NCBI GenBank assembly: GCA_028280195.1
Contig: JANQMH010000093.1
Location: forward strand, 1-56,169
Direction: 5' to 3'
Length of the DNA: 56,169 nt
From: Exilibacterium sp.
GTDB lineage: Bacteria > Pseudomonadota > Gammaproteobacteria > Pseudomonadales > Cellvibrionaceae
Every line of letters begins with the position of its first letter. Positions within the stretch are counted from its first letter, which is position 1. Made by a program: the position numbers and the translations under genes. This document shows positions 50,861 through 56,169 of this stretch, piece by piece. The notes below the pieces were generated by a model that did not search any database, was not told the origin of the DNA, and was given only the letters and a program-made list of their open reading frames with translations.

Positions 50861-52893
50861 TGCGCCGGCCCGATGGGAAGGGCGATAGAGGACAGGTGGT
50901 TGCCGGCTCTTAAAACCGTAATGGTGGTGCCGGCTGCGGCTGGCCCAGTTTCGAAATTGTCACTGTCGGCGGCGGTGATACTGAGACGCAGCCGTTCGCC
51001 GGCGCCGACGCGCTCGGCGATGGGCATAAGGGCGAAGTGCAGCTGCGCTACGGTACTGTCGATGGGGGCGGCGGCTTCGACATCCCGACGGGCATGTGTC
51101 GGCCACGGCAGCCCCAGATTGTTATAGGGCGCGCGGCCAAGCGTGCGGTGCGAGGCCCGCAGATTGCCTTCGGTCAGATACTGCGCCGCGCCGTCTGCAC
51201 TGATGCGCTCCAGGTAAACATAGATATCTGCATCGGCAGCCGATGCGGTGATATTCAGTGTTACCAGCGGGTGGCCAATAATTTCGAAAGGGGCCGGGGC
51301 CGGTTCAGTGACATACACCAGCCCCTTGGCTCCATTGCCGGTTAAATCGGGATAGGCTGTGGGGTAGAAACTGGTGGCGTCGATCCACCGTGACTGGGGG
51401 CCCGTGGTCGCAGACAAATCTACTTCAAACTGGTCGGCAGCCGCTTCATTGCCGGCATTTTTTTCAGCGCGGTTGGCCAGCGCGCCGTTGTCGGCCAGAA
51501 ACAGAGGCGTGGTGTCGATATCGGTATCCGTTAGCGGCCACTGCTGCGCATTGCGCCATGTCCAGTTGCCCTGGCTGTCACCGACTGTATAGGTAATCGG
51601 CGGCTCGTCCATAATCCCATTGTCGATTTCCTTCAGCCAGTAGTCAAACCATCGCGTCATCTCGATGGCCTGCAGCCGCACGCGCTCAACCTCCCCCGCC
51701 AGCAGCTGTTGCTCGGCATCGCGCTCATCCGGATCGTGAGTCCATGGACCCATGGCGAGTTTTCTCGGCACTTGCAGGTTTGCCATCCATAAGAACGGGG
51801 GCGTTGGCCAGATATCGCGCCACCCGGACCACAGGTAAATGGCCACGCCGCCGCGGTTAATCGCATCGACCTGGGTGACGAGCAGGTTTTCCGCTTCTTC
51901 CAGTTCGGGGTCATAGTTGTAGTCATCGCGGTACAGCCTTTGCGCAGAGGCTTTCAACACATCGACATTGCCACTGTGGTCCCGCTGCGCCGCCTGCATC
52001 AGTTGCCCTTCAGTATCGCCGTCCACCGGCGCAATCGCCGGCATCGGCACATCCTCCCGGGGGGGGATCCTGCCATCGACGATTGCCGTTATCGTCGTCC
52101 AGCTGTCCAGGGCGCCAGTCAATAACACGCCGCCGGGCCTGGCGGTGAGAAAGTTGTCGAAGTCCATCATGGACGGAAAAATCGCTTTGAGACCCGGGTG
52201 CGGCATACTCGCTGCCATCAGCGCGGCATTTGCCCGATAGGAGTTTCCCATGATGCCCAGGCGGCCGTTGCTCCAGGGCTGCCCGACAATCCACTCGGCA
52301 ATATCAAAGGCATCTCTGGCCTCATTGGCACCGTAGACGCCGTCGAAGCTGCCGAATGAGGCGCCGGAGCCGCGAATACCGACGCTGACGTAAACATAGC
52401 CCCGTTTGACCAGTTCGCGGATATGCGACTTGGTGTCGACCGGGGTAACGACACCCTCCCGGTCGGGACGCAGGTGAGAACGGCCATAGCGCTGCATCGT
52501 ATAGATAACCGGCAGCGCATCGGCGACTGCAACCCCGTTAACGGCCGGGCGAATAATATCCACAGCCAGGCGCACGCCATCGCGCATTTCCACATATTGG
52601 GACGACCTGACCCACTGCGTGAAGCGAGACTCGGTATAGCCTGCATATTCACCGAAACGGGAGACGCGATCGCCATGCTGCGCGGCGGGCTGTGTTGCCT
52701 CAGCTGTGCTGCCGGGCAGGTTGGGGTCATTGCCGGCTGAACATGCAGCCAGGCCTACCGCCGCGGACAGCAATACCACAACTAGCCGTGAACATACACC
52801 GAGACGCGTTGATGTTGATATTGTAGCAAGAACACGCCCGGCCATTACTGCAGCACGGGATACACTGATACCGTTTTCGTACATAATATGCAT
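50857..52893 (-). CDS. CocE/NonD (S15)-family hydrolase, lipoprotein
   Basis: This protein has up to 678 residues. A lipobox LAAC (Cys51 from the listed start) points to a lipoprotein; the ATG at 52845 (MAGRVLATIS) would give a more normal leader. The catalytic fold contains GIMGNSYRAN with the nucleophile serine, where the usual GxSYxG final glycine is replaced by Ala. A helical cap and a C-terminal jelly-roll follow (FEIIGHPLVTLNITAS). Relatives are Xaa-Pro dipeptidyl peptidases, cocaine esterase and glutaryl-cephalosporin acylases. Substrates would be peptides or acyl amides/esters in the envelope. It is 4 bp coupled to the S9 peptidase and preceded by a second paralogue. Confidence 0.85.
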   Translation of the reverse strand: MHIMYENGISVSRAAVMAGRVLATISTSTRLGVCSRLVVVLLSAAVGLAACSAGNDPNLPGSTAEATQPAAQHGDRVSRFGEYAGYTESRFTQWVRSSQYVEMRDGVRLAVDIIRPAVNGVAVADALPVIYTMQRYGRSHLRPDREGVVTPVDTKSHIRELVKRGYVYVSVGIRGSGASFGSFDGVYGANEARDAFDIAEWIVGQPWSNGRLGIMGNSYRANAALMAASMPHPGLKAIFPSMMDFDNFLTARPGGVLLTGALDSWTTITAIVDGRIPPREDVPMPAIAPVDGDTEGQLMQAAQRDHSGNVDVLKASAQRLYRDDYNYDPELEEAENLLVTQVDAINRGGVAIYLWSGWRDIWPTPPFLWMANLQVPRKLAMGPWTHDPDERDAEQQLLAGEVERVRLQAIEMTRWFDYWLKEIDNGIMDEPPITYTVGDSQGNWTWRNAQQWPLTDTDIDTTPLFLADNGALANRAEKNAGNEAAADQFEVDLSATTGPQSRWIDATSFYPTAYPDLTGNGAKGLVYVTEPAPAPFEIIGHPLVTLNITASAADADIYVYLERISADGAAQYLTEGNLRASHRTLGRAPYNNLGLPWPTHARRDVEAAAPIDSTVAQLHFALMPIAERVGAGERLRLSITAADSDNFETGPAAAGTTITVLRAGNHLSSIALPIGPAQ

Positions 52894-52978
52894 ACCTTTA
52901 TTTATTCAGAGCTGTGTGTCTCAAAGCTGTGTATCTGCAAGCCGTTCCATAACTGTCGGGCGGCTGCGGCCGGAACCT

Positions 52979-55309
52979 CTACTCAGGTAAAACCGGCAGC
53001 ACCACATGGCTCGGATATTTTTCCGAGTGATGGATACGCATCTTTCCCACGCGCGAGTCCACCACCAAGCCCTCATCCCCGCCGGTGTTGGAGTTTGGAA
53101 ACGCATAATTGTCGTGAGAATTCATCACGGCAATACGAATCCTATGGCCTTTCCTGAACGTATTGGCGATGGAGGGAATGCTGATGTGATAGCGCACTAC
53201 CTCATCGATATCGCCGGACAACAGTTTTTCGCTGGCGAAGTTGCTGCCGAAGACATGATACACGGGGTCGTCGAGCTGGCGAAACCTGGCGCGAATCACA
53301 CCGACGCTGAGCCGGGTGGAGCTATTGTCGGGCGCCACGTCCGACAGATAAGCCCACCAGTCGGTGTCTTTGACATCGGTGGCGGCATAGAGAATAAGGT
53401 TGATATTGCCCGCGACGGCGATATCCTGTTCAAGCACCTGCGAGGTATAGACCGCGACGTCGGCGCGGGCCTCTATATCCTGAAAATCATAGGGAAATGA
53501 TTGGTAGTCCCCCCACTCCTGCATCAAATCGAACGAGTACCAGTTTTTTACCGGTGCTTTCGGATCGTACTGCAGGCTGTCGAATGCTGCTCCCCGGTTT
53601 GGGATTTCGGTGCTCAACCCGCCGCTATCGGCATGCAGGTTGGCGCTGCCGCCGCTGTTGAGATAAAAACGTGTGTCGACGGCCTCTGCCGGCGGCCAGG
53701 TACCCGACTGGCGCCAGGCATTCTCGCCGAGCATGAAATATTCCACCTTCACACTGTCGACGCCGTTGTCCCGGCCCTTTAAAAAGCGATCGTACCACTT
53801 CTGTTTCAGCAGCCATAAGTCGTCGCGCAGGCTGTCAGTGCCATAGTCATAGCCATTGAGCGCGCGTTCCCGGTTGTGCCCGTGACGCCAGGGGCCAATG
53901 ACCAGGCGGTTTGGCCGGGTTCCGTAGCGTTGCATCAGCGCCCAGTTGCTGCGCGTACCCGGGTAGTCGTCGTCAAACCAGCCGCCAATCTGCAGCGTCG
54001 CCAGATCGCGGGCATGATCGCCGCGATACCAGTCTTGTTGCTGCCAGAACTCGTTATTGCGCCAGTTCTCGAAGAAGCGATTCCAGGTCGGGATGTCTTC
54101 GCCGGTTGCGTAGGAATCTATTTCAATCAGCGGCCGGTGACGCAGGACATCGTTCCAGGTGCGTCCGGGCAACAGCTGTTTGTTGAGCATCCAGAATGTA
54201 TAGTAGGTGAAGCCCTGAATGAATGTGCCGCCCATATAAGGTTGATCGCTAAAGGCGGTACCCATCGATACTTCCGGTACCAGGCACTTTAATGCCGGAT
54301 TTTTTGCCATCGAAGCCGACCACTGTGTATAACCGTAGTAAGAGCGCCCCTCCATGCAAATGGATCCGTCTGACCAGGGCTGTGCCGTGACCCAGTTGAG
54401 AGTATCGGCACCGTCATCGACTTCCTGTACCATCATGTTCCAGTGATCGCCCTCGGAGCGGGAAGCCGGGTCCCAGTAGATGGTGCCGCCAACTGCCTGT
54501 AGTACAACCGCATAGCCTCGGGTTACATAAGTCTCGTAGCGGCTGATCAGGTCCGATATGCCGTAAGGCGTGCGGACGAGAATCGTGGCAAAGGGCCCCG
54601 TGGCATCGCCGCCGGGCAGAAATACCCGGGTGGCGAGTTTTTTTCCCGATCGCGTCGGCATCATTGACAGCGGCAGCGAACTACGCGGAAAAGTCGCCGC
54701 AGACACAGCACTGGACTGCCAGCGACCCACACTGGTAAATTGCTCGTACCCGCGCCGCACGACAACGTAGTCGTTGCTGGGATCAATGGCGGCGATAATA
54801 CGATTGTCCGAGGCGATGATCAGATCCATCGGGTACGTGGCATCTTGTTGAGCCCAGTAAACCGCTTCGACTGTTTCACCGTTTACCTGCGCATGCATAT
54901 GCCGGTGAGCTGTATAGCTTGCATCGATGCCGGCCGGTTTAGCGGTGACGATATTTGACCAGTCGATTTTTGCCAGTGTGTTTAGCTGCAGTGGAAAATC
55001 GGCAAGGGCGCCGGGCAGGCGGAATTCTTCGACCTCCGCAACTTGCTCTGCGACAGTGGAAATCGAATCGTCCCATACCAGTGTCGATAAGTCGCGACGG
55101 CGCAGAGTGTATTGCTGCGTTGCTGCGCCGGAAAAGTCCAACTGGTAAATCTGCACACCGCGTTTATAGCCATCAAAAACCTGCAAACGGTTGTAGGTGT
55201 CGTTGACGGATTGCTTTTCACAGGCGAGCAACAGCAGCGACGATAAAAATATCAGGCTGCGAAATACAGCGCTGGAAAAGATATGATGGCTGTTTCGTAT
55301 CATCGCCAC
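52979..55309 (-). CDS. CocE/NonD (S15)-family hydrolase, second lipoprotein paralogue
   Basis: This 776-residue protein has a lipobox LLAC (Cys30). A unique N-terminal region of about 200 residues (YTLRRRDLSTLVWDD) precedes the hydrolase domain. The catalytic signature is CMEGRSYYGYTQW with the nucleophile serine, GPWRHGHN supplies the histidine region, and a jelly-roll domain ends the protein. Same family as the next gene in the operon but clearly diverged, so the two probably split substrate specificity. It is the first gene of the four-gene envelope hydrolase operon. The 15-bp repeat array at 55378-55452 lies in its promoter region. Confidence 0.85.
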   Translation of the reverse strand: MAMIRNSHHIFSSAVFRSLIFLSSLLLLACEKQSVNDTYNRLQVFDGYKRGVQIYQLDFSGAATQQYTLRRRDLSTLVWDDSISTVAEQVAEVEEFRLPGALADFPLQLNTLAKIDWSNIVTAKPAGIDASYTAHRHMHAQVNGETVEAVYWAQQDATYPMDLIIASDNRIIAAIDPSNDYVVVRRGYEQFTSVGRWQSSAVSAATFPRSSLPLSMMPTRSGKKLATRVFLPGGDATGPFATILVRTPYGISDLISRYETYVTRGYAVVLQAVGGTIYWDPASRSEGDHWNMMVQEVDDGADTLNWVTAQPWSDGSICMEGRSYYGYTQWSASMAKNPALKCLVPEVSMGTAFSDQPYMGGTFIQGFTYYTFWMLNKQLLPGRTWNDVLRHRPLIEIDSYATGEDIPTWNRFFENWRNNEFWQQQDWYRGDHARDLATLQIGGWFDDDYPGTRSNWALMQRYGTRPNRLVIGPWRHGHNRERALNGYDYGTDSLRDDLWLLKQKWYDRFLKGRDNGVDSVKVEYFMLGENAWRQSGTWPPAEAVDTRFYLNSGGSANLHADSGGLSTEIPNRGAAFDSLQYDPKAPVKNWYSFDLMQEWGDYQSFPYDFQDIEARADVAVYTSQVLEQDIAVAGNINLILYAATDVKDTDWWAYLSDVAPDNSSTRLSVGVIRARFRQLDDPVYHVFGSNFASEKLLSGDIDEVVRYHISIPSIANTFRKGHRIRIAVMNSHDNYAFPNSNTGGDEGLVVDSRVGKMRIHHSEKYPSHVVLPVLPE

Positions 55310-55873
55310 TACTGTTGAACCTCCCCGGTATTTTCAACGTTGACGATACTTGAGAAACTTCCCTGTCTCCATATGGCCCGTCTCTCTATAGTCCGTTTCT
55401 CTATAGTCCGTCTCTCTATAGTCCCTCTTTCTATAGCCTGTCTTTCTACATCTCGTCTTCGCAGGCAGATACAGCACTGCATATCTAATCGGGACCCTGG
55501 GGCCAAGTATCTAACTTATAAGGAAGTTTCCCCAAATTTTCTTTTCCCGAGCTTTGTGCCGTTTTGGGTGCAGCGCTCAGTCATTTCCGGCGGCCTTTGC
55601 GAATACTTATATCTGATTCCGGCAGAGCTGGAAAAAGTTATTAAAAATACACTACTGTATGTTGTTAAATCGGTGGTGCCATCCTATAATCATCTCGAAT
55701 CCCGCACTCATTTTATTATTAAAGCATATTATTAACAGTTAACAGACAGACAACACCTAGCTGCGCACATTTGCTAAGTCAAGTGGATTAAAACATAGAA
55801 TATTGTATTTTTCAATATGCCCCGATTGCGATAAGTAGAATAAATAGAAGGTTCAATAAGAGGGTTTTGCGAT
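55310..55873. other. 564-bp intergenic region between hydrolase operon and amidohydrolase
   Basis: This holds the 15-bp array (55378-55452) and then about 350 bp of AT-rich sequence (55480-55860) with the divergent promoters of the S15 operon and the amidohydrolase. Two open frames through the array (one per strand) read as pentapeptide repeats and are rejected as genes. Confidence 0.55.
55378..55452 (-). repeat. 15-bp tandem array upstream of the S15 operon
   Basis: Five 15-bp units on the plus strand: CCGTCTCTCTATAGT, CCGTTTCTCTATAGT, CCGTCTCTCTATAGT, CCCTCTTTCTATAGC, CTGTCTTTCTACATC. Degenerate traces continue on both sides. Read on the minus strand, each unit offers a TATAG-like step 15 bp apart, 70-140 bp upstream of the S15 gene start. 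Confidence 0.85.
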
Positions 55874-56169
55874 ATGCAGATAAACAATGCCGGCGCTTTG
55901 TGTACCTTATGGCTGGCTTTGCACGCCTGCTTTTTTGCCGCGGGTAACAAGGTCTGGGCCGCTCAGGGCGAGGGGCCTTATCAGCAGCTGATTGTCCGCG
56001 GGGCAACGCTGGTCGACGGCAGTGGTGCGCCGGCCATCGGTCCGGTGGATATCCTGATTCGCAACAATCGCATCGAGGCGGTCAAATGGGGTAAATCCGC
56101 CACTGGCAAAGGCGCTCAGGAGGGGAGCCCGGCAGCCGGGGATGTTCGTGAAATCGACGCCCATAATAT
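55874..56169 (+). CDS. Secreted amidohydrolase, N-terminal part (runs off the window)
   Basis: The frame from ATG 55874 stays open to the window end. It begins with a signal peptide (TLWLALHACFFAAG...VWA, about 30 residues). The beta-sandwich start typical of amidohydrolases/imidazolonepropionase-like enzymes follows: LIVRGATLVDGSGAP, VDILIRNNRIEAV and, at the very end, EIDAHN, where the family usually has the first metal-binding motif. AAGAGGG lies about ten bases upstream. It is divergent from the envelope hydrolase operon and may deal with the same peptides, releasing amino acids from dipeptides or N-acyl amides in the periplasm. The C-terminal catalytic residues are outside the window. 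Confidence 0.8.
   Translation, partial: MQINNAGALCTLWLALHACFFAAGNKVWAAQGEGPYQQLIVRGATLVDGSGAPAIGPVDILIRNNRIEAVKWGKSATGKGAQEGSPAAGDVREIDAHN

Noticed and set aside
55309-55735. Open frames of 65 and 131 codons encoding pentapeptide repeats (ERRTI and LSIVR types).
   Set aside because: They exist only because the 15-bp tandem array stays open in several frames on both strands.

Overview
The window looks like chromosome from a free-living, polysaccharide-using gammaproteobacterium, most likely a Cellvibrionales-type marine or soil bacterium. This is an inference from the large TonB-dependent receptors, exported glycan-active enzymes, lipoprotein hydrolases and the Gram-negative gene repertoire; no rRNA or other phylogenetic marker is present. 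GC content is fairly high in genes and clearly lower between them. I see no tRNA, rRNA, CRISPR array, prophage or intact insertion sequence.

Layout. 1-1178: a dispersed palindromic repeat, then an acyl carrier protein and an RfaH/NusG-type antiterminator on the minus strand, followed by about 1.1 kb without genes. 2275-3261: a PHB-depolymerase-like esterase. 3444-18263: a sugar-acid catabolic locus containing two Tat-signal enolase-superfamily dehydratases, a class II ketose-bisphosphate aldolase, a HAD phosphatase, dihydroxyacetone-kinase-type DhaL and DhaK, a transaldolase-like enzyme, a TonB-dependent receptor, an RpiR-type regulator, a GntP permease and a DASS/SLC13 transporter. Four similar 16-bp boxes (TGTwA-N6-TwACA type) lie in its control regions and probably form the RpiR regulon. 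18299-31666: an alpha-glucan region with a 1974-residue lipoprotein carrying both an alpha-amylase and a pullulanase domain plus four starch-binding-like modules, a metallo-beta-lactamase-fold protein and a second alpha-amylase. The two amylase genes share a 14-bp LacI-type operator. Between them sits a cassette of different style (LysR, SDR, SMP-30 lactonase, alpha/beta hydrolase; 26331-30086) that looks horizontally acquired.

31856-37846: the four-gene ligase-associated DNA repair set (ATP-dependent ligase, MBL-fold exonuclease, Lhr-like helicase, PdeM-like phosphoesterase), arranged as two divergent pairs. 38175-43282: FGGY sugar kinase, TonB-dependent receptor, AraC regulator. 43482-44594: a ten-helix membrane protein of unknown role, followed by a hairpin-rich block with two more copies of the repeat seen at position 1, one lying inside a perfect 31-bp inverted repeat. 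45021-47064: a divergent dehydrogenase/LysR pair. 47138-55309: a minus-strand operon of four exported hydrolases (class C beta-lactamase-like, S9 peptidase, two CocE/S15-like lipoproteins). 55874-end: the start of a secreted amidohydrolase.

The most unusual non-coding signal is a set of at least seven short-period (11-15 bp) tandem repeats, each of different sequence, lying directly upstream of genes: 6581, 15221, 16829, 34645, 37934, 43472 and 55378. One duplicates a ribosome-binding site together with its start codon, and another contains two perfect DnaA-box sequences. These look like recurrent local duplications that change promoter or leader spacing.
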